DNA of 46,501 nt from an uncultured Eubacterium sp. (GTDB taxonomy: Bacteria; Bacillota; Clostridia; Lachnospirales; Lachnospiraceae). Positions 17,703 to 26,486 of this stretch are shown piece by piece. The stretch's first letter is position 1; every line of letters starts with the position of its first letter. The translations under genes and the position numbers were made by a program. The stretch spans positions 1-46,501 of the forward strand of contig CAJOMD010000013.1 of the NCBI GenBank assembly GCA_905235555.1, given 5' to 3'. The notes beneath the pieces were generated by a model. That model worked only from the letters and a program-made list of their open reading frames with translations. It was not told the DNA's origin and did no database searches.

Positions 17703-19868
17703 TTGAAAATAGTAGTTTTTATTCTGTTAGATTTAATTCTAGCGTTTATTTTGACTATCCCAATTTGTAGTGGTGGTGAAGATAGGAATGTAGAATTAAA
17801 AGAAAATGAATTTAATAATGTTAATACTACAATTAATTCAAGGCAGTTTACTTTAGATAAGGGTATATATAAAGTAAAAATAAAATACGATAATGAAGCA
17901 GATGAAACAAAATCAAAAATTAATTTCATCAATCCTTCAGATAAAGAAGTAAATGAAGTTGAGCCTTCATTAATGCCATCCTATGCAAAAAGTATTAGTT
18001 ATAGAGTATATGTTGATGAAAACAATCAGAAAGCAGAAATACAAAATGAGGGAATAAATCAAACGACGCATATTAAATGCGCGGATATTAAGTTTCAAAA
18101 GGGTTTAACAAGAACATACTATATGGCAAAATATGCTTTTTATATTTTTGTGATAGCATTCATAATATGGTTTATTCTATTAGGATTTAAAAAGTTCAAA
18201 AAATATGAGAACAAGAATATTGTACTTGGAATTTTATTTACAATAGGACTTTTACTATTGCCTATTTTGACAGAAAAGATAATTTTATTCCATATGTATA
18301 GGTTGGTTGGAATAGATGAAGGGTTTAAAATGGGTCAATTGCCAATTAGGATGCATCCTAATTGGCAAAATGGATATGGTGTAGCGATGGGAGTTACATA
18401 CCCAAATATTCCATTTTTGATACCAGCATTTTTATGGCATATAGGATTTCCACTTATTACCGCATATAAATCATATTTTGTGATATCTGCCATCTTGATG
18501 GTAATCGCTTCATACTTCTCTTTTGAAAAGATAAGCAAGAATAAAAACATAGCATTGTTTGGAAGTATTGTATATTCATTGTCTATTTATCATTTGAACA
18601 ATATGTATACTAGACAAGCTGCAGGCGAAAACTTTGCAATGATCTTTTTACCACTTATTATATTAGGCTTTTATGAATTACTAAGAAGAGATACAGATAA
18701 AAAAGAGTGTTCATTGTATTTAGTAATTGGAATGACAGGAGTGATAGTATCACATCCATTAAGTGCATTTATGGTAGCAATTTTTTCAGTAATCGTTTGT
18801 GTTATGATGATATCTAGTCTGCGAAACAAACAAACAGTAATTGCATTATTGAAAACAGCTCTGCTTACATTATTAGTGAATCTTTGGACAATTATACCAA
18901 TGATAAATTACTACATAAGTGAACCGTTGGGAGTATCAGACCAAAATGTTTATAAAATAAAAGAGTCAGGAGTACCAATTAAGGAATTATTCTTTGGCAC
19001 TGGCGATATAAATAGCAGGACTCCAGGTATTGCCTTAATGATAGTATTAATTATTGGAATATATTTTATATTTAACACTAGAAAAAAAGTGAAGAAAAGA
19101 GGATTGTTGTCTGCTTTACTTTTAGTGTCCATTGTTGCTTTGTTTATTTCATCTGAATTTTTCCCATACACTTGGATAGAAGGGCACCTCAAGGGGGCAT
19201 ATGATCTATTATCAAAATTACAGTTTGCAATGAGATTTTTAGGGATAGCTTCTGTGGCACTTGCCACGATGTTTGTTCTTATATTGATTATTAATAAAAA
19301 CAATAAAAAGTTTTATTACGCAACAACTATTGTAGTATTGGCTTTTACAGTAATTCAATTTGCTGATTATTGCACGCAGATCAAACCAGATAAGATATAT
19401 ACAGATGTTTCACAAATAGATTCATTTGGTGATGTAAGAAACTATACACTAGAAGGCTTAGTGAAAGGACAACAATATACACATCAAGTTGAAAGTAGTA
19501 ACCAAATGGTTCAGGCAAATATAAAAAGTAGAAATGGAACAAGTATTGTGTTAAACGTAACAAATAACGACAATAAGAAAAATGAAATTCAGTTACCAAT
19601 TACTGGATTTAAGAATTATGTAGCAAAATATGATAGTGGTTACTTGGAAACAAAAAAGAGCCAATTGTCTAAATTGACAGTAGTAATACCTGCAAATTTC
19701 AAAAAAGAGATAAAAGTATACTATAAGGAACCTATCATTTGGAGACTTTCCGAAATCATTTCGTTATTGTCAATAATATATGTTATTTACTGTCTAATAA
19801 AACCATTTGTAAATAAAAGAAAGAAAACAGAGGAAAGATATGATCAACAAACTAGTAAACAAAATTAA
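17703..19868 (+). CDS. PTPS-related/YfhO-like polytopic membrane protein
   Basis: A 721-residue protein with an N-terminal helix, an extracytoplasmic beta-type segment (about 25-135), about ten central helices, a second soluble segment (about 570-680) and a final helix before a basic tail. The stretch from GIDEGFKMGQLPIRMHP to PAFLWHIGFP resembles the membrane proteins called 6-pyruvoyl-tetrahydropterin synthase-related, which are GT-C-like and have no proven reaction. The start is UUG at 17703 with GAGAG seven bases upstream. Its 3' end overlaps pyrF by 29 bases in another frame. It appears more AT-rich than its neighbours and splits pyrC from pyrF, so it may be a later insertion. Confidence 0.65.
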   Translation: MKIVVFILLDLILAFILTIPICSGGEDRNVELKENEFNNVNTTINSRQFTLDKGIYKVKIKYDNEADETKSKINFINPSDKEVNEVEPSLMPSYAKSISYRVYVDENNQKAEIQNEGINQTTHIKCADIKFQKGLTRTYYMAKYAFYIFVIAFIIWFILLGFKKFKKYENKNIVLGILFTIGLLLLPILTEKIILFHMYRLVGIDEGFKMGQLPIRMHPNWQNGYGVAMGVTYPNIPFLIPAFLWHIGFPLITAYKSYFVISAILMVIASYFSFEKISKNKNIALFGSIVYSLSIYHLNNMYTRQAAGENFAMIFLPLIILGFYELLRRDTDKKECSLYLVIGMTGVIVSHPLSAFMVAIFSVIVCVMMISSLRNKQTVIALLKTALLTLLVNLWTIIPMINYYISEPLGVSDQNVYKIKESGVPIKELFFGTGDINSRTPGIALMIVLIIGIYFIFNTRKKVKKRGLLSALLLVSIVALFISSEFFPYTWIEGHLKGAYDLLSKLQFAMRFLGIASVALATMFVLILIINKNNKKFYYATTIVVLAFTVIQFADYCTQIKPDKIYTDVSQIDSFGDVRNYTLEGLVKGQQYTHQVESSNQMVQANIKSRNGTSIVLNVTNNDNKKNEIQLPITGFKNYVAKYDSGYLETKKSQLSKLTVVIPANFKKEIKVYYKEPIIWRLSEIISLLSIIYVIYCLIKPFVNKRKKTEERYDQQTSKQN

Positions 19869-20751
19869 GAAGATGGAAGCGCCTATAGTGGTAGGTTTGG
19901 ACCCAATGTATGAATATGTTCCAAGCCACATTATGAATGCATCTATTGAAAAGTATGGTGAGACTTTGGAAACTGTGGGCGATGCTATATTTATGTACAA
20001 CAAAGGAATCATTGATGCAATTTATGATATAGCACCAGCGGTTAAACCACAGATTGCTATGTATGAGCAGTTTGGAATTCCTGGGCTTGTTGCGTTTAAG
20101 AAGACAGTAGACTATGCCAAGTCCAAAGATATGGTGGTGATAGGTGATGCAAAGCGTGGAGATATCGGTTCCACATCTAAGGCATATGCCACAGCGCATA
20201 TTGGAAAGATTACGGTGGGCGAATCAGAGTTTGCACCTTTTGATGAAGACTTTGTGACAGTTAATCCTTATCTTGGAAGTGATGGAATTAATCCATTTAT
20301 CGATGTTTGTAAGGAAGAGAAGAAGGGACTATTCATTTTGGTTAAGACTTCTAATCATTCTAGCGGGGAGTTCCAAGATCAAGAAATAAATGGAAAGCCA
20401 CTCTACGAGATGGTTGGAGAAAAAGTAGATGAGTGGGGCAAAGACTGTATGGGTGAAACTTACAGCTATATAGGAGCAGTAGTGGGAGCTACATACCCAG
20501 AGATGGGAGAAGTTCTTCGCAAGGTTATGCCAAAGAGTTACATCTTGGTACCTGGTTACGGTGCGCAGGGTGGAACAGCGAAAGACCTCAAACCATTTTT
20601 TAACGAGGACGGTTTGGGAGCCATTGTCAATTCATCTAGAGGAATCATTTGTGCTTACAAAAACTTGGATGGTTTTGATGAAGAGTCATTTGCAGATGCT
20701 TCTCGTCAGGCCACAATTAATATGATAGAAGATATTAAAACCATTTTTTAG
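19840..20751 (+). CDS. pyrF: orotidine 5'-phosphate decarboxylase, subfamily 2
   Basis: PyrF decarboxylates OMP to UMP. At about 303 residues it is the larger subfamily 2 type. The N-terminus has IVVGLDPM and the charged catalytic network appears as DAKRGDIGST, with Asp103, Lys105 and Asp108. VPGYGAQGGT and NSSRGII form the phosphate-binding end. GAGGAAAG lies before the ATG inside the preceding gene, and the 29-base overlap suggests coupled translation. It is followed 9 bases later by a GT2 gene. Confidence 0.95.
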   Translation: MINKLVNKIKKMEAPIVVGLDPMYEYVPSHIMNASIEKYGETLETVGDAIFMYNKGIIDAIYDIAPAVKPQIAMYEQFGIPGLVAFKKTVDYAKSKDMVVIGDAKRGDIGSTSKAYATAHIGKITVGESEFAPFDEDFVTVNPYLGSDGINPFIDVCKEEKKGLFILVKTSNHSSGEFQDQEINGKPLYEMVGEKVDEWGKDCMGETYSYIGAVVGATYPEMGEVLRKVMPKSYILVPGYGAQGGTAKDLKPFFNEDGLGAIVNSSRGIICAYKNLDGFDEESFADASRQATINMIEDIKTIF

Positions 20752-20760
20752 GAGAGAGTT

Positions 20761-21708
20761 ATGAAGAAAATATCTTTAATAATTCCATGTTACAACGAGG
20801 AAGAGAGTCTAAAATATTTATACAAAGAGTTAGAGAAAGTATCAAGCGAAATGCTTTCTTTTGACTTTGAATACATCTTTGTGGATGACGGCTCAAAAGA
20901 TAAAACATTAGAACTTTTAAAAGAATTAGCTGCATACGATAGAAAGACTACATACATCTCATTCTCAAGAAACTTTGGCAAAGAAGCTGCCATGTACGCA
21001 GGCCTTTGCAACGCCACAGGAGATTACGTGGCAATAATGGATGCAGACTTACAAGATCCACCTTCACTTTTGCCTGAGATGGTTACATACCTAGAGAGTG
21101 GAGAGTATGACAGTGTGGCAACAAGACGTGTAAGTAGAAAAGGAGAGCCAAAGATTCGTTCATTCTTCGCTAGAAGATTTTACAAATTGATTAATAGATG
21201 GTCAGATGCTGATATAGCGGATGGCGCAAGAGACTTTAGACTAATGACAAAAGATATGGTTCAAGCTATTGTGAAGATGGGTGAGAGAAACAGATTCTCA
21301 AAAGGTATCTTTGGTTGGATTGGATATAGAACTAAGTGGGTAGAGTTTGAAAACAAAGAACGTGTGGCAGGCGAGACCAAGTGGAGTTTCTGGAGTTTGT
21401 TTAAATACTCTGTAGATGGAATTGTAAACTTTACAAATGCTCCTTTGCAGATAGCATCAATCTTTGGAATAGTCTTTACATTGATAGCCTTTATAGCAAT
21501 CATATTCATTATGGTTAGAAAGTTTATCTGGGGAGATCCAGTTTCAGGTTGGCCATCACTCGTTTGTATCATTGTATTCTTAAGCGGCGTGCAGATGTTT
21601 TGTATCGGTATTATTGGACAGTATTTGTCGAAGACTTATGTGGAAGTGAAAGAGCGTCCACACTATATTATTAGCGAGAGCAACAAAGATATTGAGAAAG
21701 TAAATTAA
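20761..21708 (+). CDS. GT2 polyprenyl-phosphate glycosyltransferase (GtrB/DPM-like)
   Basis: The protein probably moves a sugar from a nucleotide sugar to undecaprenyl phosphate on the cytoplasmic membrane face. The 315 residues begin with a GT-A domain: LIIPCYNEEESL, FVDDGSKDKT and the DADLQDPP metal-binding motif near residue 95, then GARDFRLM and the SFWSLFKYS amphipathic part. Two C-terminal membrane helices (about 233-258 and 263-290) match the GtrB/dolichol-phosphate-sugar synthase layout. The sugar cannot be told from sequence. Neighbouring GT-C-like proteins are plausible users of the product. It lies between pyrF and pyrK, with only one base separating it from pyrK. Confidence 0.88.
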   Translation: MKKISLIIPCYNEEESLKYLYKELEKVSSEMLSFDFEYIFVDDGSKDKTLELLKELAAYDRKTTYISFSRNFGKEAAMYAGLCNATGDYVAIMDADLQDPPSLLPEMVTYLESGEYDSVATRRVSRKGEPKIRSFFARRFYKLINRWSDADIADGARDFRLMTKDMVQAIVKMGERNRFSKGIFGWIGYRTKWVEFENKERVAGETKWSFWSLFKYSVDGIVNFTNAPLQIASIFGIVFTLIAFIAIIFIMVRKFIWGDPVSGWPSLVCIIVFLSGVQMFCIGIIGQYLSKTYVEVKERPHYIISESNKDIEKVN

Positions 21709-21709
21709 G

Positions 21710-22474
21710 ATGAAAAAAGAAACTGTAAAAATTTTAAGTCAAAATAAAATAGCAGATGGAATTTATAGCATGTGGATAGAAACGCCTGCGGCAAAGGAAG
21801 CTAAGCCTGGTCAGTTTATCGATGTGTATGTAAATGATGATTCAAAACTTTTACCAAGACCTATCAGTATTTGTGAGGTGAAAGAAAATGCACTTCGTAT
21901 AGTGTACAGAGTGGTGGGTGGAGGCACCCAACTTATGTCAACCTATCAAAAAGGTGAAGATATCCAAATTATTGGACCACTTGGCACTGGTTTTATGTTA
22001 CGAGATGGGAAAGCCATTTTAGTGGGCGGAGGAATTGGAATTCCACCAATGGTTGAACTTGCAAAGAACTTATCAGAAAAGATAGGTAAAGATAATGTAA
22101 TCTCAGTTATGGGTTACAGAGATGAGCTTTTCCTAACTGATGAGCTTGAGCAGTTCTCTAAGGTAGTTATTGCTACTGAAGATGGTAGCACTGGCACAAA
22201 GGGAACAGTAATAGATGCGCTAAACGAAAACGGCATAAATGGTGATGTGCTTTATGCTTGCGGCCCTATACCAATGCTAAAGGCTCTAAAAGATTGGGCA
22301 AATGAAAAAGGTATCGAGTGTCAGATTTCTCTAGAGGAGAGAATGGCGTGTGGTATCGGTGCATGCCTAGCATGTGTTTGCAAGACAAAGAAAAAAGATG
22401 AACACACAAATGTTTGCAACAAACGAATCTGTAAAGATGGACCAGTGTTTGATGCAAATGAAATAAATTTTTAG
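21710..22474 (+). CDS. pyrK: dihydroorotate dehydrogenase B electron-transfer subunit
   Basis: PyrK carries FAD and a [2Fe-2S] cluster and passes electrons from dihydroorotate oxidation by PyrD to NAD+. The 254 residues show the ferredoxin reductase fold: RPISICEV for FAD binding, VGGGIGIPP for nucleotide binding and a C-terminal cluster motif with Cys214, Cys219, Cys222 and Cys236 (CGIGACLACVC region). The ATG begins one base after the GT2 stop codon and the ribosome site is weak, so coupling to GT2 translation is likely. It is followed by pyrD, its partner. Confidence 0.95.
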   Translation: MKKETVKILSQNKIADGIYSMWIETPAAKEAKPGQFIDVYVNDDSKLLPRPISICEVKENALRIVYRVVGGGTQLMSTYQKGEDIQIIGPLGTGFMLRDGKAILVGGGIGIPPMVELAKNLSEKIGKDNVISVMGYRDELFLTDELEQFSKVVIATEDGSTGTKGTVIDALNENGINGDVLYACGPIPMLKALKDWANEKGIECQISLEERMACGIGACLACVCKTKKKDEHTNVCNKRICKDGPVFDANEINF

Positions 22475-22509
22475 TTTAATAAAAGTTTTTAAAGTTTAAA
22501 GGAAAAACT

Positions 22510-23424
22510 ATGAGTAAAGATTTGAACACAAAAGTAAATATAGCAGGAGTAGAGTTTAAGAATCCTGTCACTGTGGCTTCGGGCACATTTGGCTCGGGCG
22601 AAGAGTACAGTGAATTTGTAGATTTAGATAACTTGGGAGCTGTCACTACAAAGGGCGTTGCCAGTACTCCTTGGGAAGGAAATGACACTCCAAGAGTGGC
22701 TGAGACATACGGCGGAATGCTAAATGCTGTAGGGCTTCAAAACCCTGGCGTAGATGTTTTTGCAAAAAGAGACATTCCATTCTTAAGAAAGTTTGACACG
22801 AAGATTATTGTAAATGTCTGCGGTCACACTGAAGAAGAATACTTGGATTGTGTTAAGAGATTAGCTGATGAAGATGTGGATATGTTGGAAATAAACATTT
22901 CATGTCCAAATGTGAAAGAAGGCGGAATTGCTTTTGGAACAGATCCAAAGACTGTGGAAGAAATCACAAGAAAAGTAAAAGAAGTTGCTAAACAACCAGT
23001 CATTATGAAACTTAGTCCAAACGTGACTGATATAGTGGAGATGGCAAAGGCTGCCGAGCGTGGTGGTGCAGATGCACTTTCATTAATCAACACTTTGACT
23101 GGTATGAAGATAAATATTGAAAAGCAAGACTTTGTGCTTGCAAATAAGACCGGCGGATTATCAGGCCCAGCTATTCATCCGATAGCTGTTCGAATGGTCT
23201 ATCAAGTGGCAAATGCGGTAGACCTTCCGATTATAGGAATGGGTGGAATCCAGACAGCAGATGATGCTATTGAAATGATTTTGGCGGGAGCCACTATGGT
23301 GTCAGTGGGTACAGCAAACTTTTATAATCCAAATGCCACTATGGAAGTGGTTAAGGGCATAGAAGAATACATGATTAAACATAATGTATCAGATATTAAT
23401 GATTTGATTGGAGCAGTAGTTTAA
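22510..23424 (+). CDS. pyrD: dihydroorotate dehydrogenase, class 1B catalytic subunit
   Basis: PyrD oxidises dihydroorotate to orotate with FMN and works as a complex with PyrK. The 304-residue chain has the start VTVASGTFGSG, the KGVASTPWEGN loop, GMLNAVGLQNPG, and Cys132 in NISCPN, the catalytic base that distinguishes class 1 enzymes from the Ser of class 2. IIGMGGIQTADDAIEMILAG binds the FMN phosphate. AAAGGA lies before the ATG. It is separated from pyrE by the inserted ATPase gene with its own promoter. Confidence 0.96.
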   Translation: MSKDLNTKVNIAGVEFKNPVTVASGTFGSGEEYSEFVDLDNLGAVTTKGVASTPWEGNDTPRVAETYGGMLNAVGLQNPGVDVFAKRDIPFLRKFDTKIIVNVCGHTEEEYLDCVKRLADEDVDMLEINISCPNVKEGGIAFGTDPKTVEEITRKVKEVAKQPVIMKLSPNVTDIVEMAKAAERGGADALSLINTLTGMKINIEKQDFVLANKTGGLSGPAIHPIAVRMVYQVANAVDLPIIGMGGIQTADDAIEMILAGATMVSVGTANFYNPNATMEVVKGIEEYMIKHNVSDINDLIGAVV

Positions 23425-23472
23425 ATAATTTTTCAAGCAAAAAAGTTTGTTCCAAATAATCAATAAAGCCAG

Positions 23473-23542
23473 ATAACCGAAAAATATATTGCCAAATAAC
23501 CGAAAAATATATTGCCAAATAACCGAAAATATACTACTATAA
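23473..23542 (+). repeat. 23-bp tandem direct repeats upstream of the DUF4143 ATPase gene
   Basis: Two identical 23-base units (23473-23495 and 23496-23518), beginning ATAACCGAAAAATATATTGC, are followed by a partial third copy from 23519 that loses one A and then diverges. The promoter lies over the second/third copy boundary. The regular spacing of about two helical turns suggests an operator bound by a protein on one DNA face. The repeats abut with no spacers, so this is not a CRISPR array. Confidence 0.85.
23512..23540 (+). promoter_or_regulatory. promoter of the DUF4143 ATPase gene
   Basis: TTGCCA (23512-23517) and TACTAT (23535-23540) are separated by exactly 17 bases, with five of six matches to the -35 consensus and four of six to the -10. 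A good ribosome site, GGAGG, follows before the ATG at 23559. The -35 is the end of repeat unit 2 and the -10 is in unit 3, so a repeat-binding protein would compete with RNA polymerase. Confidence 0.6.
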
Positions 23543-23558
23543 ACTTGGAGGTATATTT

Positions 23559-24839
23559 ATGAATAACTACAAAAAAAGAATAGTAGATCAAATATTATTA
23601 GATAAATTAGAGGCAAAGGGTGGAGTTGTTATTGATGGACCAAAGTGGTGTGGAAAAACAACAACTGCTTTGCAAGTAGCAAAAAGTGTTATTAGGATGG
23701 ATGAGCCAGCAAAAAGAGAAACTAATATTCATTTATCAGAGATAGATCCTTCAAAACTGTTAGAAGGAGATACCCCCAGACTAGTAGATGAGTGGCAAAT
23801 AGCACCTAAAATATGGGACGCGGCGAGATATGAAATTGACACTAGGAATAAAGAAGGACAATTTATATTAACTGGATCAGCAGTACCAATTGAAACAAAT
23901 GAAATCACACATTCTGGAACAGGTAGATATACTTGGTTGAAAATGAGGCCAATGTCTTTATACGAATCGTTAGAGTCGAGTGGAGAGGTTAGTTTAAAAC
24001 AGCTATTTGAGAGACCAAAAAGTATCAGTGGGAAATCAAATATAGATATAGATATAGATACATTAGCTTATCAGATATGTAGAGGTGGGTGGCCTAAGGC
24101 CGTTGATATGAAAGAGAAAGCAGCATTGTCACAAGCAGTAGATTATTACGACGCCATTATTCATTCTGATGTAAATCGAGCAGATGGTGTCAATAAAAAT
24201 CCAGAGAGAGTAAAACGCTTAATGAGGTCTTATGCTAGACATCAAGGCGGACAAGTAAGTAATGCATTGATAAAAAAAGATATCTCAACAAATGATTCTT
24301 CAACCTTAGACGAAGATACCATTGTGTCTTATATTAATGCCTTAAAAAAAATCTATGTGATAGAGGAAATGGAAGCTTGGAATCCAAATTTGAGGTCTAA
24401 AACTTCTATCAGAACGTCTAGCACAAGATATTATATAGATCCATCAATAGCTACAGCGGCATTAGGTATAGGACCAAAAGAATTGGTTAACGATTTAAAC
24501 ACTATGGGATTCTTATTTGAAACAATGTGTGTGAGAGATTTGAGAGTTTACACAGAATCATTGGGTGGAGAGGTTCTTCATTTTAGAGATAAAACAGGTC
24601 TGGAGTGTGATGCTGTCATTAGACTAAGAAGTGGAGAATACGGTTTAACCGAAATAAAACTTGGCGGTAAAGGATTAATTGAAGAGGGAGCATATAATCT
24701 GAAGAAACTACATAATAAGATTGACACAACAAAGATGGGAAAACCATCATTTATGATGCTTTTAGTGGGTGTGGGTGAGTATGCTTATAAACGAGAAGAT
24801 GATATATATGTAGTGCCAATATCATGTTTAAAGGATTAA
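23559..24839 (+). CDS. AAA_14/DUF4143 ATP-binding protein
   Basis: This belongs to the common prokaryotic AAA_14 plus DUF4143 family, whose members are often numerous in one genome and have no settled function. The 426 residues contain a P-loop, DGPKWCGKTTTA (about 26-37), an acidic RLVDEWQIAP segment resembling Walker B (about 76-85), a sensor-like FILTGSAVP, and a C-terminal DUF4143 region (about 210-380) with a nuclease-fold-like EIKLGGKG motif near residue 370 preceded by LECDAVIRL. GGAGG precedes the ATG. It divides pyrD from pyrE and brings a promoter with tandem repeats, both signs of insertion into an older pyr operon. The D-(x)n-E-x-K arrangement could be a PD-(D/E)XK nuclease site; that is inference. 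Confidence 0.88.
   Translation: MNNYKKRIVDQILLDKLEAKGGVVIDGPKWCGKTTTALQVAKSVIRMDEPAKRETNIHLSEIDPSKLLEGDTPRLVDEWQIAPKIWDAARYEIDTRNKEGQFILTGSAVPIETNEITHSGTGRYTWLKMRPMSLYESLESSGEVSLKQLFERPKSISGKSNIDIDIDTLAYQICRGGWPKAVDMKEKAALSQAVDYYDAIIHSDVNRADGVNKNPERVKRLMRSYARHQGGQVSNALIKKDISTNDSSTLDEDTIVSYINALKKIYVIEEMEAWNPNLRSKTSIRTSSTRYYIDPSIATAALGIGPKELVNDLNTMGFLFETMCVRDLRVYTESLGGEVLHFRDKTGLECDAVIRLRSGEYGLTEIKLGGKGLIEEGAYNLKKLHNKIDTTKMGKPSFMMLLVGVGEYAYKREDDIYVVPISCLKD
24041..24060 (+). repeat. period-6 microsatellite inside the DUF4143 ATPase gene
   Basis: Three and a third copies of TATAGA encode an alternating Ile-Asp stretch (NIDIDIDT). Slippage would add or remove whole Ile-Asp pairs without breaking the frame. 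Confidence 0.7.
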
Positions 24840-24883
24840 TGAAATCTATTTTTAATTATAAAAATATAAAAAAGGGAGACACA

Positions 24884-25549
24884 ATGAAAACATACAAAAA
24901 TGAATTTGTTGATTTTATGATTGAATCAGATGTTTTAAAGTTTGGAGAGTTCACTTTGAAAAGTGGAAGAAAGTCACCATTCTTTATGAACGCAGGAGCG
25001 TATGTTACTGGTTCTCAGCTTAAGAAACTTGGCGAGTACTATGCAATGGCTATACACGAGCACTACGGCGATGATTTCGACGTGCTATTTGGCCCGGCCT
25101 ACAAAGGAATCCCTTTGGGTGTGGCTACAGTAATAGCTTTCTATAATTTATATGGAAAAGAAATCAGATATTGTTCAAATCGTAAGGAAGAAAAGGATCA
25201 CGGAGATGTGGGAATCTTACTTGGAAGCAAGATTAAAGATGGCGATAGAGTGGTGATAATAGAAGATGTGACTACATCAGGTAAATCTATTGAGGAGACA
25301 TTTCCTATCATTCAAGCTCAGGGCAATGTCGAAATTATTGGACTTATGGTTTCACTAAACCGCATGGAAAAAGGACTTACGTCTGATAAGACAGCGATAG
25401 ATGAGATTAAAGAAAAATACGGATTCGATGCAAACGCAATTGTTAGCATGGATGAAGTGGTAGAATATTTGACCAAAGAGGGAAGACTAGATCACGAGAC
25501 AAAGGAAAGAATAGACGAGTATTATAAAGAATATGGGGCGAAAGAATAA
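24884..25549 (+). CDS. pyrE: orotate phosphoribosyltransferase
   Basis: PyrE joins orotate and PRPP to form OMP, the step before PyrF. The 221 residues include the FTLKSGRKSPFFMNAG start, FGPAYKGIPLG, the flexible-loop NRKEEKDHG and the PRPP-binding VVIIEDVTTSGKS motif. The ATG at 24884 follows AGGGAG; an in-frame ATG at 24824 would overlap the ATPase gene and lacks both a ribosome site and family support. Because the ATPase gene precedes it without a visible terminator, it may be read from the array promoter, the ATPase promoter, or both. Confidence 0.95.
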   Translation: MKTYKNEFVDFMIESDVLKFGEFTLKSGRKSPFFMNAGAYVTGSQLKKLGEYYAMAIHEHYGDDFDVLFGPAYKGIPLGVATVIAFYNLYGKEIRYCSNRKEEKDHGDVGILLGSKIKDGDRVVIIEDVTTSGKSIEETFPIIQAQGNVEIIGLMVSLNRMEKGLTSDKTAIDEIKEKYGFDANAIVSMDEVVEYLTKEGRLDHETKERIDEYYKEYGAKE

Positions 25550-25606
25550 CAAGTATTAAAAGGCTGATACTATAAAGATAAGATAATAACATCTAAAGGA
25601 AAATAA

Positions 25607-26062
25607 ATGCAACAAGCAAAGAAAAAAAGAATAAACAGAATAGTTGGAAGAATTTTTTTAGTAGCATATTTTGCGCTACTTATTTTCTTTATGTTCTTTA
25701 GTGATGAGTTAGGCAGAAAAATAGGGACTCCAGTTCGTAGAATGAATATTCATCCTTTCAACGAAATTAAAAGATTTTGGGCAATGAGATATACATATGG
25801 TTGGAAGACTACACTTATGAACTTAGGTGGGAATATGCTTATTTTTGTACCGTTTGGATTTTTGATTCCAATGAGTTCAAAAAACAAAGTGACTAGAAAC
25901 TTTTTCGTGGTAACACTACTAGCTGTGATGTTCTCAGGAGCCATTGAGGTAATTCAGATTCTCACAAAAGTGGGAGCATTTGATATAGATGATATTATTC
26001 TAAACACAGCAGGTGCAATCATAGGATATATTATTTATGCGATTGCAAGAGCGACAAATTAA
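25607..26062 (+). CDS. VanZ-like membrane protein
   Basis: A 151-residue integral membrane protein with four predicted helices (about 13-31, 68-86, 95-115 and 128-147). It carries VanZ-family landmarks: HPFNEIKRF, NMLIFVPFGFLIP, EVIQILTKVGAFDIDDIILN and a Gly-rich final helix. VanZ itself gives low-level teicoplanin resistance, but most homologues have no proven role; an envelope function is the safest reading. AAAGGA precedes the ATG. The basic N-terminus QQAKKKR suggests a cytoplasmic N-end. Confidence 0.85.
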   Translation: MQQAKKKRINRIVGRIFLVAYFALLIFFMFFSDELGRKIGTPVRRMNIHPFNEIKRFWAMRYTYGWKTTLMNLGGNMLIFVPFGFLIPMSSKNKVTRNFFVVTLLAVMFSGAIEVIQILTKVGAFDIDDIILNTAGAIIGYIIYAIARATN

Positions 26063-26071
26063 GAGGTAGAA

Positions 26072-26422
26072 ATGTTTAGCAAAAGAGCGAAGGCGCCAAA
26101 GCCTACCAGAGAAGACAAAAAAGATAGAAGAATTCCACTGAGCAAATACGCAAGAGGTGGAAGAATTTCAAGTACCATTGGACTTTGCAATCTAGCCCTT
26201 ATGTCTCTTACTATCACTATGGCAGTGATGGAAGATGGCAAATCTGGAATGTACATTGGAATTATTGTGATAATAATATTCATCTCAGCACTTATGGGAT
26301 TTATCATTGGTATTAGAAGTTTTACTGAAGAAAATAAGTTTTATAGATTTTCATATATTGGAACAATAATCAATGCGATTATATGGATTTTTGTGATTTT
26401 GATTTATATAGCATATATTTAA
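26072..26422 (+). CDS. small membrane protein, possibly DUF6142-like
   Basis: A 116-residue protein with a basic cytoplasmic N-terminus (RAKAPKPTREDKKDRR) and three predicted helices (about 35-50, 55-77 and 92-115), ending within the membrane. The layout, with RGGRISS before the first helix and a charged ENKFYRF loop, resembles small clostridial membrane proteins of the DUF6142 type, but that name is tentative. GAGG lies upstream of the ATG. It is 9 bases after the VanZ-like gene. Confidence 0.55.
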   Translation: MFSKRAKAPKPTREDKKDRRIPLSKYARGGRISSTIGLCNLALMSLTITMAVMEDGKSGMYIGIIVIIIFISALMGFIIGIRSFTEENKFYRFSYIGTIINAIIWIFVILIYIAYI

Positions 26423-26486
26423 AAGCACATAATCATAAATGAATAAAAACACTTAATAAGAAACACATAAAGTAGAGAGGACAATA

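Noticed and set aside
23473-23542. Tandem repeats as a CRISPR array
   Set aside because: The units abut without spacers, number under three, and no cas genes are nearby.
24824-24883. Upstream start of pyrE overlapping the ATPase gene
   Set aside because: No ribosome site there; AGGGAG before 24884 and family length support the later ATG.
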